Assembly (NCBI RefSeq): GCF_000648615.1
Contig: NZ_JFZC01000028.1
Span: 1 to 36,548 of the forward strand
Length of the DNA stretch: 36,548 bases
Reading direction: 5' to 3'
From: Sporolactobacillus terrae DSM 11697
GTDB taxonomy: Bacteria > Bacillota > Bacilli > Bacillales > Sporolactobacillaceae
Shown here in pieces: positions 23,392 to 32,189 of the stretch; the first letter of the stretch is position 1, and each line of letters starts with the position of its first letter. Under the pieces are notes generated by a model, which was not told the DNA's origin, searched no databases, and saw nothing but the letters and a program-made list of their open reading frames with translations. A program made the translations under genes and the position numbers.

Positions 23392-24804
23392 TTATTGATA
23401 AATTGAATAATAGAGGCGATCAACCCCTTCATCAATTTTATCGAGAGGCAGGTTGGCGAAGCCCAGAATGAATGCTGGTTTTGAATAAAGATAGGATCCA
23501 TCAAGACAATAGGGCTTAAGGTTATACAGTTCCAGTTTACATGATTTGGCACGATGTGCGATCTCGTCAATTGTTCGCCTGGTATCAAACGCTGCGGTGA
23601 AATGGAGGCCAGCGTTTGCACCATGCATGGTCATTAACGATCCAAAGCGATTTTTTAAGTGCTTAATGAGTTTTTTTTGCCGTTCAATGTAAACCTGTTT
23701 CATATGCTTAATATGTTTGCGGTATGCACCTGAATCAATAAACTGCTGTACGGTCAGTTGTCCTAATGCGTTGCTCGTAGACATGATGAAACTGCATTTT
23801 TCTCGATACTTTTTCAGTAAATGCTGAGGAAGAATCATGTAGCTCAAGCGCAATCCGGGCAGAAGTGACTTAGAGAAGGTTCCGAAATAGATGACTCGAC
23901 CACAGCTATCAAGCCCTTGAAGTGATGGAATGGTATCGGTTTGATATTTAAATTCACTATCATAATCATCTTCAATGATATACCTGTTTTCCGACTCGGC
24001 AGCCCAGTTGAGTAATTGTATGCGTCTGGAGATCGGCATCACGACGCCTGACGGAAATTGATGGGAAGGCGTAACATAGACAACATTTGGATTGGTCTTT
24101 CTTAAAAGATTGATTGATATCCCTTTATGATCCAAAATGATCGTTTTTAAACGCATCTGTTCCATCTTTAGTAATTCATAGATGCGCCGATATCCAGGGT
24201 TTTCCATCGCATATAATGTGCTTTCGTCAAATAATTGCCGCAGTATATAAAAGAGAAATTGAGTGCCTCCTCCTAAAACAATTTGCTCTGGAAAGCATTT
24301 TACGCCTCGCGTGACTGAAAGGAATCGGCTGATTGTTTGACGCACAGAATAAATCCCTTGAGGAAAGCGGGAGGAATCATCGTTCAGTTCTAATTGACTG
24401 CGTTTTAAGGCCGTGTGCTCACAGGCGAGCCAGCTGTCGAACGGGAAAATAGACCGGTCAACAGACATATGTGAAAAAGATATCCAATTTTTCTTGGATG
24501 CTCTATCTTCAATCAGACTTGGATCAAGAGCTGGGGGAACATCTTTAGAAAGGGGGAGTGTATCTAATTTTTCCACATAAAAACCACTCCGTTCAATGGC
24601 ATAGATATAGCCCTCTTCCAGTAATTGTTGATATGCTCCGTTAACTGAATTAACACTAACACGTAAGGTATCAGCCAATTCTCGCTTGGATGGCAGTTTT
24701 TCGTGCGGTAAGAAATGGTGAAGAAGAATATCTTTCTTTAATTGCTTGTAAATTTGTCTGTATATATATTCATTTGAATGAAGATCGATCGATAATGCGA
24801 GCAT
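23392..24804 (-). CDS. gabR: MocR-type transcription regulator, GabR-like
   Basis: A 470-aa fusion of a GntR winged helix (residues 1-75: YRQIYKQLKKDIL, LPSKRELADTLRVSVNSVNG) and a fold-type I aminotransferase domain. The PLP lysine is in FGTFSKSLLPGLRLSY, and the aspartate that contacts the pyridine is in IIEDDYDSEF. In GabR, PLP and GABA together activate gabT. Here the gene is divergent from a gabT-like gene, and two ATACCA repeats lie between them. ATG 24804 follows GAGGG; a longer open frame upstream crosses the intergenic region and the aminotransferase gene and is not coding. Confidence 0.88.
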   Translation of the reverse strand: MLALSIDLHSNEYIYRQIYKQLKKDILLHHFLPHEKLPSKRELADTLRVSVNSVNGAYQQLLEEGYIYAIERSGFYVEKLDTLPLSKDVPPALDPSLIEDRASKKNWISFSHMSVDRSIFPFDSWLACEHTALKRSQLELNDDSSRFPQGIYSVRQTISRFLSVTRGVKCFPEQIVLGGGTQFLFYILRQLFDESTLYAMENPGYRRIYELLKMEQMRLKTIILDHKGISINLLRKTNPNVVYVTPSHQFPSGVVMPISRRIQLLNWAAESENRYIIEDDYDSEFKYQTDTIPSLQGLDSCGRVIYFGTFSKSLLPGLRLSYMILPQHLLKKYREKCSFIMSTSNALGQLTVQQFIDSGAYRKHIKHMKQVYIERQKKLIKHLKNRFGSLMTMHGANAGLHFTAAFDTRRTIDEIAHRAKSCKLELYNLKPYCLDGSYLYSKPAFILGFANLPLDKIDEGVDRLYYSIYQ

Positions 24805-24816
24805 AGGATCCCTCTG

Positions 24817-24857
24817 ATACCATAATTTTTTGAATTTTGATACTATACATAATACCA
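24817..24857. promoter_or_regulatory. GabR operator: two ATACCA direct repeats
   Basis: ATACCA at 24817-24822 and again at 24852-24857, 35 bases from start to start. ATACCA direct repeats are the known recognition sequence of GabR in Bacillus subtilis. One copy lies in the spacer of the gabR promoter, so GabR would also repress itself. Confidence 0.75.
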
Positions 24858-24869
24858 AATAATTTGCAA
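24842..24869 (-). promoter_or_regulatory. gabR promoter
   Basis: Minus strand TTGCAA, 16 bases, TATAGT, overlapping the ATACCA copy at 24852-24857. Confidence 0.6.
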
Positions 24870-24895
24870 AATATCTATTAAAGGGAGTGAGCAAA

Positions 24896-26215
24896 GTGGT
24901 GAAAGAATTGTTGGAAGGAAATCTAACAAAAAAGTGGCAGGATAAACGGGATCGATACGTTGCTTCCGCTGTAGGAAATGGGAATCGGCATATTGCAGCA
25001 GAAGCTAAAGGGGCATTGGTCACCGATATTGATGGGAATGCATTCATTGATTTTGCCGGAGCGATTGGTGTTCAAAATGTAGGGCATTGTCATCCAAAAG
25101 TGATTAAAGCGGTAAAAGAACAACTCGAACATTTTATCCATCCAGGGTTTAATGTCATGATGTATCCGGGATACATTGAACTCTGTAAACGTTTATGTGA
25201 AATTGTTCCAGGAGAATTTGCCAAAAAAGCGATTTTACTCAACTCCGGGGCAGAAGCGGTTGAAAACGCGGTGAAAATTGCTCGCGCTTATACCGGCAGA
25301 CAAGCTGTCGTGACCTTTGATCGTGCTTTTCATGGAAGAACCAACCTTACCATGAGCATGACAAGCAAAGTGAAACCGTACAAGTTTGGCTTTGGACCTT
25401 TTGCACCGGAAACCTATAAGGCACCGTATCCTTATGACTATCGCAAACCTGAGGGAATCTCTAGTGAGGATTATGACGAGACAATGATTGAACAATTTAA
25501 CGATTTCTTCTTAAGTCAAGTTTCGCCTGAATTGGTTGCCTGCATCGTGATGGAGCCTGTTCAGGGTGAAGGAGGATTTATTATTCCTTCAAAACGATTT
25601 GTTAAATACGTCCGTGATTTTTGTACCGAGCATGGTATTGTCTTTATTGCAGACGAAATTCAGGCTGGATTTGCCCGTACAGGCAAAATGTTTTCCATTG
25701 AACACTTTGATGTGGTTCCGGATTTAATGACTATCTCTAAATCAATTGCTGCTGGATTCCCGCTAAGCGGCGTTGTCGGAAAGGCTGAGATGATCGACTC
25801 TTGCGGATTAAAAGGATCACTTGGTGGAACCTATTGTGGTAGTCCCATTGCCTGCGCTGCGGCACTTGCGGTGCTCGACATCATTGAAGAGGAGCATCTC
25901 ATTGAGCGTGCGGAAAAAATCGGTGCGATCATTGAAGCGCGTGCTGAGGAATGGGCAGATACGTATCACTCGATTGGCGATATTCGTAGACTTGGTGCAA
26001 TGGTTGCAATTGAATTTGTTAAAGATAAACAAAGTAAAGAACCGGACAAGGAACTTGTGAAGCGACTTGTAACCTATTGTAACCAGCATGGTTTGTTATT
26101 ACTTGATGCCGGTTTGAAAGGAAATTGCATTCGCTTCCTATCCCCGCTTACGATTACAGAGGTTCAATTGAATCAAGGACTCGCTATCATTGAGGACGCT
26201 TTAAATTCGATATAA
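24896..26215 (+). CDS. gabT: 4-aminobutyrate aminotransferase (class III)
   Basis: Moves the amino group of GABA to 2-oxoglutarate, giving succinate semialdehyde and glutamate. The class III pattern is complete: LLNSGAEAVENAVKIAR, AFHGRTNLTMS, FIADEIQAGFARTGK, and the PLP lysine in TISKSIAAGFPLSG. About 439 aa, normal for the family. GTG 24887 is inside the binding site AAGGGAG; GTG 24896 or 24899 is the likely start. Related enzymes use 5-aminovalerate or other omega-amino acids, but the GabR-type regulator alongside favours GABA. No succinate semialdehyde dehydrogenase (gabD) is next to it. An amino-acid importer follows. Confidence 0.88.
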   Translation: MVKELLEGNLTKKWQDKRDRYVASAVGNGNRHIAAEAKGALVTDIDGNAFIDFAGAIGVQNVGHCHPKVIKAVKEQLEHFIHPGFNVMMYPGYIELCKRLCEIVPGEFAKKAILLNSGAEAVENAVKIARAYTGRQAVVTFDRAFHGRTNLTMSMTSKVKPYKFGFGPFAPETYKAPYPYDYRKPEGISSEDYDETMIEQFNDFFLSQVSPELVACIVMEPVQGEGGFIIPSKRFVKYVRDFCTEHGIVFIADEIQAGFARTGKMFSIEHFDVVPDLMTISKSIAAGFPLSGVVGKAEMIDSCGLKGSLGGTYCGSPIACAAALAVLDIIEEEHLIERAEKIGAIIEARAEEWADTYHSIGDIRRLGAMVAIEFVKDKQSKEPDKELVKRLVTYCNQHGLLLLDAGLKGNCIRFLSPLTITEVQLNQGLAIIEDALNSI

Positions 26216-26321
26216 TACATTCGGTTTTTATTCTGAATCGGCGTACGATCGATATTATCGATTGAAAATTAAAATATTGTGTTATGATTTGATAACTATG
26301 AAAATTTAGGAGGATTAATTC

Positions 26322-27179
26322 ATGAAGCGATGGTTGCTATCTTTCCTTTCTCTTGTTTTGATCGTTGGCGTTCTATCCGCTTGTGGATCGAATGGATCGA
26401 GCAGTTCAGGTTCAAAGGACTCTTCATCCAGTAAATCAAGCGATACGTTGGCAGCTGCTAAAAAGAAGGGCGTGCTTGTTGTCGGTTCTTCCAATGATGC
26501 ACCGTTTGCCTTTATTGATCAGAAAACAAAAAAGTTCACGGGTATCGATGCTGAGATTATTAAAGAAGTTGCCCGAAGACTTGGAATTCCAAAAGTAGAA
26601 ATGAAACAGACAAAATTCGAGAATTTGCTTCTTGAGTTGAATAACAAGAATATCGATTTAGTCACTGATGCCATGTACATTAATCCGCAACGCGAAAAGA
26701 TCGCTAAATTTACCACAGTATGGTACACCGAAGGCGAAGCATTCATCATTCCCAAAAAATCATCAATCAAAAGCGCAAATGATTTGAAAAATAAAGTAAT
26801 CGGCGCTCAGAAAGGTACGGCGTTCTATGATTTTGCAAATAAAATGAAAAAAGAAGGCAAAATCAAGCAGGTCAATGTTTTTGGTTCGCAATCGGATCTG
26901 CTTTTGGCAGCGAATACGGGTAAAATTGATGCGCTAGTAACGGATGGAGCAGTAGCGGCTTACAGTTTAAAACAAGATCCTTCATTGAATTTAAAAATTC
27001 TTGATCCCTACACGCCTCAAGCAGCCGGAATGATTGGTGCTGCAGCAAGAAAGAGTGATACCAAGCTCGTTAACGCAATCAATAAGCAAATCAATAACTT
27101 GAAGGAGAATGGATTTATTAAAAAAATACTCAAGAAATACGGTATGCCTGATAACTATTTCGTTCCAGTTCAAGACTAA
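26322..27179 (+). CDS. Polar amino-acid ABC transporter substrate-binding lipoprotein
   Basis: A 285-aa lipoprotein with lipobox LSAC, then a Ser-rich linker (GSSSSGSKDSSSSKSS). The mature part has the pattern of SBP_bac_3 proteins: GVLVVGSSNDAPFAFID, TGIDAEIIKEVARRLG, MYINPQREKIAKFT, GAQKGTAFYDFA. AGGAGGA precedes ATG 26322. A possible promoter (TTGAAA, 15 bases, TATGAT) lies at 26262-26288. Its ligand is not set by the motif: the Arg and Asp that bind an alpha-amino acid would need structural alignment. Location after gabT suggests GABA or a related omega-amino acid. Confidence 0.87.
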   Translation: MKRWLLSFLSLVLIVGVLSACGSNGSSSSGSKDSSSSKSSDTLAAAKKKGVLVVGSSNDAPFAFIDQKTKKFTGIDAEIIKEVARRLGIPKVEMKQTKFENLLLELNNKNIDLVTDAMYINPQREKIAKFTTVWYTEGEAFIIPKKSSIKSANDLKNKVIGAQKGTAFYDFANKMKKEGKIKQVNVFGSQSDLLLAANTGKIDALVTDGAVAAYSLKQDPSLNLKILDPYTPQAAGMIGAAARKSDTKLVNAINKQINNLKENGFIKKILKKYGMPDNYFVPVQD

Positions 27180-27195
27180 TACAGTGTTCAATCTA

Positions 27196-27238
27196 AAATC
27201 AGAGTTGTTCTTTCTTCATCAAAGATTAACTCTGATTT
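27196..27238 (+). terminator. Hairpin between binding-protein and permease genes
   Basis: AAATCAGAGTT and AACTCTGATTT form an 11-bp stem with an inner CTTT/AAAG. The T run is short. As in the purine operon, it probably lowers downstream expression relative to the binding protein. Confidence 0.6.
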
Positions 27239-27308
27239 CTACTATTGTTAGAGGTGAGTCGGTAAAGGCCGGCTAGCGAGAATTGATTGATGAATGAGGT
27301 GCTAAAGA

Positions 27309-28016
27309 ATGGAGATACTCAGTCATTTGGATTTTTCTACTGCATTAAACGAGTTAACACCGGAGTTATGGCAAGGGTTGCTCATTGCACTTGAGGCGAC
27401 AGTTGGTGGATTTGTGCTTGCCGTTATCCTTAGTGTTCTGCTTGCAGTTGGACGTCTGTCGAAATATAAATTTTTAAGAGGAATCCTTGTTGTGCTATTG
27501 GAAATTGTACGCGGAACGCCGCTTCTTGTTCAGCTTGTTTATATGTTTTATGTCGTTCCTTTACTTGTTTCCTTGATCGTTCAATTTTTTATCCCAAACT
27601 ATCAATTTCAATTAAATCCACTTCTTGCCGGGATTCTTGGTCTAGGCATTAACTATGGCTGTTATTTGTCAGAAGTGGTTCGGGCAGCGATCCTGTCCAT
27701 TGATAAAGGTCAGACGGAGGCAGCCTTGGCGCTTGGCTATACACGTCGTCAAGCATTATGGTCCATTGTAATCCCGCAGGCAACGCGTCAAGCCATTCCG
27801 GTTTTTGGAAACTATCTGATTATGATGATTAAAGACACATCGCTGCTTGCTTTTATTACGGTAAATGAATTGCTTTTACGGACACAAGCCTATGCATCGC
27901 AAACCTTTTTAACCATCGAATCTTATACAATTTTGGCAATCGCATACCTGATTCTCAGTCTTCCGCTGTCTCAGATTGTCCGATTGCTTGAAAAGAGGTC
28001 TTCAAAACATGCCTAA
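27309..28016 (+). CDS. Polar amino-acid ABC transporter permease
   Basis: A 235-aa permease of the His/Glu/Gln/Arg type. The motif [20 protein letters not shown] is the EAA coupling loop, [13 protein letters not shown] is typical of the family. About five hydrophobic segments, start ATG 27309. Its stop overlaps the start of the ATPase gene by 8 bases. A single permease gene means it works as a homodimer. Confidence 0.88.
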   Translation: MEILSHLDFSTALNELTPELWQGLLIALEATVGGFVLAVILSVLLAVGRLSKYKFLRGILVVLLEIVRGTPLLVQLVYMFYVVPLLVSLIVQFFIPNYQFQLNPLLAGILGLGINYGCYLSEVVRAAILSIDKGQTEAALALGYTRRQALWSIVIPQATRQAIPVFGNYLIMMIKDTSLLAFITVNELLLRTQAYASQTFLTIESYTILAIAYLILSLPLSQIVRLLEKRSSKHA

Positions 28017-28785
28017 ACCAATGATTGAAGTGACTCAGCTCCGTAAGTCATTTGGTGTTCATGAAATATTGAAGGGGATTGATCTAACGATTCGCCAGGG
28101 GGAAATCGTTGTCATCATTGGGCCATCTGGTTCGGGAAAGTCTACCTTGCTTCGTTGTCTAAACTGCTTGGAACTGCCAACTTCCGGTAGGGTTAAGGTA
28201 GAAGGCGAAAAATTTGCAGATGAATCTGGAAAATATAATGAAAAACGTGTGGCAAGACTTCGAACAGAGATCGGAATGGTTTTTCAAAGTTTTAATCTCT
28301 TTCCAATGATGACTTCCATTCAAAACGTGATGGCCGCACAAATAAAAATAAGAAAAAAAACAGCAGAAGCAGCCAAAACAAATGCAGAAAAATATCTAAA
28401 AAAGGTTGGACTCGCCGAGCGGATGAATCACTACCCGAGCCAGCTTTCAGGAGGACAGAAACAAAGAGTCGCGATTGCGCGTGCACTGGCTATGGAGCCT
28501 AATATTATGCTGTTTGACGAAGCGACTTCAGCACTTGATCCTGAATTAGTTGGTGAAGTCCTCAAGGTTATCCGTGAACTTGCTGATGAAGGAATGACGA
28601 TGGTTCTTGTCACACATGAAATGCGTTTCGCTGAGGAGATTGGTGATCGAATTATTTTTATGGATAAGGGTGTCATTGTCGAAGAAGGGGAACCAAGTGA
28701 ACTTTTCAATCATCCAAAGCATGAACGAACGAAGCGATTTATTAATCAGGTCCTTCATCCTGAATCCGAAAAGACGTTGATTTAA
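28009..28785 (+). CDS. Polar amino-acid ABC transporter ATPase
   Basis: A 258-aa ATPase: Walker [11 protein letters not shown]-loop [16 protein letters not shown], signature [15 protein letters not shown], Walker [12 protein letters not shown], switch His in [13 protein letters not shown] 28009 follows AGAGG; codons upstream in the same frame lie inside the permease gene. It completes the importer with the two preceding genes. It belongs with GlnQ/HisP-type ATPases. Confidence 0.9.
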   Translation: MPKPMIEVTQLRKSFGVHEILKGIDLTIRQGEIVVIIGPSGSGKSTLLRCLNCLELPTSGRVKVEGEKFADESGKYNEKRVARLRTEIGMVFQSFNLFPMMTSIQNVMAAQIKIRKKTAEAAKTNAEKYLKKVGLAERMNHYPSQLSGGQKQRVAIARALAMEPNIMLFDEATSALDPELVGEVLKVIRELADEGMTMVLVTHEMRFAEEIGDRIIFMDKGVIVEEGEPSELFNHPKHERTKRFINQVLHPESEKTLI

Positions 28786-29102
28786 CGGCTGTATGACGTG
28801 CTTTAGCTCACGGGTAGCTGATCCGCATTGAACAAACCTAAAAATTCAAAAGCTAGCTATGACTCGTCAAAGCAGTGCTTACTTAATGAAGTGGCGAGCT
28901 CATTTCATAAACGGCGCAATTAGTATGCTTCTTATCGGTGCGAGTCAGCCAGTAAAGGATTTCAGAGAATACTTAGAATGTACCAATCTGCCCTTAGACA
29001 ATAAAAGCGTTTCTCGTGGACTTGAACTTGGCTACGTTTGACTTCGAATCGCGGTCGACTGTATCTTTCAACCGCCCGTGCAGGAGAAGATACAAAAAAT
29101 AC

Positions 29103-29128
29103 ATGATCGATTATGGAGATCATTTTTT
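29103..29128 (+). terminator. Terminator
   Basis: ATGATC (29103-29108) pairs with GATCAT (29118-29123), then a T run to 29128. It lies 318 bases after the ATPase stop. Confidence 0.6.
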
Positions 29129-29184
29129 CTGAACGATAAGTTTATGATGGAATAGGGGCGGGATGAATAAGTAGATGGATGTTT

Positions 29185-29214
29185 GTTGGAGGTGACAATT
29201 CCTCCAACTTTTTT
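29185..29214 (+). terminator. Strong terminator
   Basis: GTTGGAGG (29185-29192) pairs with CCTCCAAC (29201-29208), then six T residues. A second stop signal only 57 bases after the first. Confidence 0.8.
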
Positions 29215-29355
29215 CACGGCAACAAAAGATGAGCATTTGATCTGATCAGCTTTCGCGTGCGTTTCTTAATCCAATCCATTTAACAATCCTTTGAATTATT
29301 TGTGAAAAACATGTGAACGTCACCCGATTAAAAGTCAAATTACTCAAAAACAACC

Positions 29356-29384
29356 TTGACAATAGTTTATGGGCAGACTAAGAT
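29356..29384 (+). promoter_or_regulatory. Strong sigma-A promoter upstream of the gluconate region
   Basis: TTGACA, 17 bases, TAAGAT. Predicted start near 29391, about 380 bases before gntR; a terminator-like hairpin follows within 70 bases. Confidence 0.7.
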
Positions 29385-29415
29385 GAAGCTGTAAAAAGAA
29401 AGGGCTTACAAAACT

Positions 29416-29460
29416 AACGCTGATTGATGAAACGGAAAGACGATGGGCGTTTTATTTTTT
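29416..29460 (+). terminator. Terminator-like hairpin close to the 29356 promoter
   Basis: AACGC (29416-29420) pairs with GCGTT (29447-29451), followed by TTTATTTTTT. The stem is short, so either a small RNA of about 70 nt ends here or it attenuates the leader. Confidence 0.45.
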
Positions 29461-29468
29461 GGAATTAA

Positions 29469-29482
29469 AGTAAGCGCTTTAT
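29469..29482 (+). promoter_or_regulatory. Probable CcpA cre site 1
   Basis: AGTAAGCGCTTTAT fits the cre consensus TGWNANCGNTNWCA at 11 of 14 positions. It overlaps the -35 region of the next promoter. Confidence 0.5.
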
Positions 29483-29483
29483 T

Positions 29484-29512
29484 TTGTGACCCGACTTGTC
29501 GACAAGTATACC
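29484..29512 (+). promoter_or_regulatory. gntR promoter with GntR box in its spacer
   Basis: TTGTGA (29484-29489), 17 bases, TATACC (29507-29512). The spacer contains the palindrome ACTTGTCGACAAGT (29494-29507), very close to the Bacillus subtilis GntR operator ACTTGTATACAAGT. A bound dimer would cover the promoter. Confidence 0.75.
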
Positions 29513-29519
29513 GAAGCAA

Positions 29520-29646
29520 GGGATGTTCATGAATCGTGAACCGTCATGCCTGTAATAAAAAGGTATGGATCAGCCGTCGAATGACGGTGTATGGCGAACC
29601 CTCTTTAAGAGACCGTGAAGGGACGAAAACAGAAGCTGCTGTTTTC
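29520..29646 (+). other. Structured leader of the gntR transcript
   Basis: Successive stems: CATGCCT/AGGTATG, CCGTC/GACGG, CCCT/AGGG, and GAAAACAG/CTGTTTTC (29625-29632 with 29639-29646). No known RNA class recognised and no T run after the last stem. Confidence 0.4.
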
Positions 29647-29669
29647 TAAAGCTCAGAGACATTTCGTTG

Positions 29670-29699
29670 TTGTTTGGTTGCGTGAATGTAAGCTACAAT
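29670..29699 (+). promoter_or_regulatory. Second, proximal gntR promoter candidate
   Basis: TTGTTT, 18 bases, TACAAT, about 70 bases before the gntR start. It lacks a GntR box. Confidence 0.45.
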
Positions 29700-29770
29700 A
29701 GCCTTGTAGTGACACAGTTTTCACAATCAAATGCTCGAGTGAATGAATCGGAGCGACAGGAGAATGGACG

Positions 29771-30463
29771 ATGTTGAAGTTTCCGTCAATGTGGCTAAAA
29801 AATGCTTCACTAGGCGATCAAATTGCCAATGAATTACGCCTTAGGATCTTAGAGAATCAGATTAAACCCGGAGAGGTTTTATCAGAAAATAACATTGCCG
29901 GGCAGTATGGAACGAGCCGCTCACCGGTTCGCGATGCACTCAAAGCACTTTCTTTAGATGGATTAATTCGGCTTGAACGGATGGGGGCGGTTGTTCTTGG
30001 CATGAGTCTAGACGATATTCAAGAACTGTATGATATCCGTGAAATGATCGAAAATTTTGCGCAACAAAAGGTTTCAAAAAAAAATGTGCGTTTTTTGGTT
30101 CAAGCGTTACAGCAAAATATTGATAAAATGGAACTTGCAGCAAAGTATGATGATCATAGTGAGTTCGCTTACTATGACCTGCTCTTTCATGAGACCATTG
30201 TGCGCCATGCGGAGCATAAGCGTTTGCTGAACCTTTGGAACAGCATGAAGCCGCTTCTGATGTCCGTGATTCTTGTTACAACTGAACGCGTTTTTGCGCA
30301 AAGTGAGGAACATGTGCGTTGGGTCGTGGGAAAACATCAACGCATCGTTGAGGCAATTGAGTCGCAGAATGATGGGCTGATTACGAAAACGGTCGGCCGT
30401 TATTTTGACGATTCAAAGCATACATTAACGGAATCGTTCAACGACGTTAACCGTCCGAAATAA
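29771..30463 (+). CDS. gntR: GntR-family gluconate operon regulator
   Basis: A 230-aa repressor with an N-terminal winged helix (LRLRILENQIKPGEVLSENN, YGTSRSPVRDALKALSLDGL) and a C-terminal FCD ligand-binding domain. ATG 29771 follows AGGAG. In the family, gluconate or its phosphate releases the protein from DNA. Two boxes with CTTGTCGACAAG are present, one in front of this gene and one in front of gntK, so it probably controls itself and the catabolic genes. The gene order gntR-gntK as in Bacillus subtilis supports the name. Confidence 0.9.
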   Translation: MLKFPSMWLKNASLGDQIANELRLRILENQIKPGEVLSENNIAGQYGTSRSPVRDALKALSLDGLIRLERMGAVVLGMSLDDIQELYDIREMIENFAQQKVSKKNVRFLVQALQQNIDKMELAAKYDDHSEFAYYDLLFHETIVRHAEHKRLLNLWNSMKPLLMSVILVTTERVFAQSEEHVRWVVGKHQRIVEAIESQNDGLITKTVGRYFDDSKHTLTESFNDVNRPK

Positions 30464-30496
30464 TCCGTATTTGCTTCAGAAAAAAATGCCGCACAT

Positions 30497-30508
30497 CTTG
30501 TCGACAAG
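30497..30508 (+). promoter_or_regulatory. GntR box 2, upstream of gntK
   Basis: CTTGTCGACAAG, the same core as the box at 29495-29506. GTCGAC recurs directly after it (30507-30512), which could allow a shifted second dimer. Confidence 0.75.
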
Positions 30509-30528
30509 TCGACAGCTTAAGACTAATT

Positions 30529-30542
30529 TGTAAGCGTTTTAT
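30529..30542 (+). promoter_or_regulatory. Probable CcpA cre site 2
   Basis: TGTAAGCGTTTTAT fits the cre consensus at 12 of 14 positions. It lies between GntR box 2 and the gntK start, where a bound CcpA could block transcription. Confidence 0.6.
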
Positions 30543-30590
30543 TAAAGAAATTTCAAAATGTGATGATTTTCACAAAAAGGAGGAGTTATA

Positions 30591-32132
30591 ATGAGTGACT
30601 ACATGATCGGTGCGGATATCGGCACAACAAGCACCAAAGCAGTCCTTTATAAGACGGATGGAACGATTGTCGCCTACTCAAATATGGGCTATCCCCTCTA
30701 TACACCGGATGCGTTTACTGCAGAACAAGATCCGGAAGAGATTTTCACTGCAGTTCTTTCAGCAATACGCGAAGTGGTTGCTAAGGGCGGGGTTTCACCC
30801 CAATCGATTGCTTTTGTCTCCTTCAGTTGTGCGATGCACAGTTTAGTTCCGGTGGATGCTGAGGGCAAGCCTTTGATGCGCTGCATGACTTGGGCCGATA
30901 ATCGCAGTATTGAATGGTGCGACAAAATTAAGAGGACGATGGACGGACACGCCATTTATATGAAAACAGGGACACCGATCCACCCAATGTCGCCACTTCC
31001 AAAACTCGTATGGATGAAAAACGAACGGGCGGAACTTTTTAATCAAACAAAGAAATTTATATCGATTAAAGAATACATCTTTTACAAATTATTTCACACC
31101 TATGTTGTTGATTATTCGATTGCTTCAAGTACAGGGCTGTTTGCCATGAAGACACTGACCTGGGACAAAGACGCCTTGGCTGTCGCAGGGATCACGGAGG
31201 CGAATCTTTCCGAACTGGTACCGACGACCCATCAAATGGTCGGCATGGATCCGGTTTATGCCGAGCAAATGGGCCTGAATGCATCGACACCGTTTGTTCT
31301 TGGCGCAAGTGACGGCGTTTTGTCAAACTTAGGCGTTAACGCGATTGATCCGGGTGTCGTTGCGGTCACGATTGGAACCAGCGGCGCGATTCGTACGGTG
31401 GCCGACAAACCTTCGGCAGATCCGAAAGAGCGCCTCTTCTGCTATGTCCTGACTGAGGATAAATGGGTCATCGGCGGCCCGGTGAATAACGGTGGCGGCG
31501 TGTTGCGTTGGGCAAGAGATGAATTTGCCGCTGCCGAAGTGGAGACCGCAAAACGGCTCGGCATTAGTCCTTACGAAGTACTGACGCGCATGGCGGCGCG
31601 TGTAAAGGCAGGGTCGGACGGATTAATTTTCCAGCCTTATTTCAGTGGCGAACGGGCGCCGTTATGGAACCCCAATGCCCGCGGTGCTTTCTTTGGCTTG
31701 ACCTTGCACCATCAGAAACAGCATATGATTCGTGCCGTCCTTGAAGGGATTATCTACAATTTGTACAGCGTGATGCTGGCGATGCGCGAGCGGACCGGCG
31801 AACCGAAAAAAATTCAGGCAACCGGCGGATTTGCACGTTCAGCGTTGTGGCGTCAAATGATGGCCGATATTTTCGCACAGCCGGTTAATGTGCCGGAAAG
31901 TTTCGAGAGTTCATGCCTCGGCGCTGCGGTGCTCGGCTTGTATGCAACAGGGCGCGTCGACAGTCTGAGTGCGGTAGCGCAAATGGTTGGATCGGTGCAC
32001 AGTCACGAACCCATCATGGAAAATGTTGAAACCTACCAGCAGCTGTTTCCTGTTTTCCTGCGCCTGTCTCGCAAACTTGAGGATGAGTGGTCGGCAATCG
32101 CCGCTTTTCAGCACAAGCAAGTGGATGCGTGA
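30591..32132 (+). CDS. gntK: Gluconokinase (FGGY family)
   Basis: Phosphorylates D-gluconate to 6-phosphogluconate with ATP. The 513-aa protein has both halves of the FGGY fold: N-terminal GADIGTTSTKAVLY with the phosphate loop, and C-terminal FQPYFSGERAPLWNPNARGA and IQATGGFARSALWRQMMAD, typical for gluconokinases of the Bacillus type. AGGAGG precedes ATG 30591. It follows gntR by 127 bases containing GntR box 2 and cre site 2, and is followed by the dehydratase 57 bases later. The small AAA-type GntK of enterics is unrelated. Confidence 0.92.
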   Translation: MSDYMIGADIGTTSTKAVLYKTDGTIVAYSNMGYPLYTPDAFTAEQDPEEIFTAVLSAIREVVAKGGVSPQSIAFVSFSCAMHSLVPVDAEGKPLMRCMTWADNRSIEWCDKIKRTMDGHAIYMKTGTPIHPMSPLPKLVWMKNERAELFNQTKKFISIKEYIFYKLFHTYVVDYSIASSTGLFAMKTLTWDKDALAVAGITEANLSELVPTTHQMVGMDPVYAEQMGLNASTPFVLGASDGVLSNLGVNAIDPGVVAVTIGTSGAIRTVADKPSADPKERLFCYVLTEDKWVIGGPVNNGGGVLRWARDEFAAAEVETAKRLGISPYEVLTRMAARVKAGSDGLIFQPYFSGERAPLWNPNARGAFFGLTLHHQKQHMIRAVLEGIIYNLYSVMLAMRERTGEPKKIQATGGFARSALWRQMMADIFAQPVNVPESFESSCLGAAVLGLYATGRVDSLSAVAQMVGSVHSHEPIMENVETYQQLFPVFLRLSRKLEDEWSAIAAFQHKQVDA

Positions 32133-32189
32133 GTTTGTACAACAATTAAAGTCAAAATCTTTCGACAAAAAATTGAGGGGGATAAGATC

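Larger units (their letters stand above)
28786..29355 (+). other. Intergenic stretch with two terminators
   Basis: No gene I can support. An open frame at 28859-29041 (60 codons) has no ribosome binding site and no recognisable residues. The stretch contains two terminators listed separately. Between them and the promoter at 29356 nothing clear is seen. Confidence 0.5.

Noticed and set aside
24805-25047. N-terminal extension of the GabR-like protein
   Set aside because: It would run through the divergent promoter region and antisense to gabT; the family N-terminus and ribosome binding site fit ATG 24804.
28859-29041. Plus-strand frame of 60 codons in the intergenic stretch
   Set aside because: No ribosome binding site, no family resemblance and no hydrophobic or charged pattern that supports coding.
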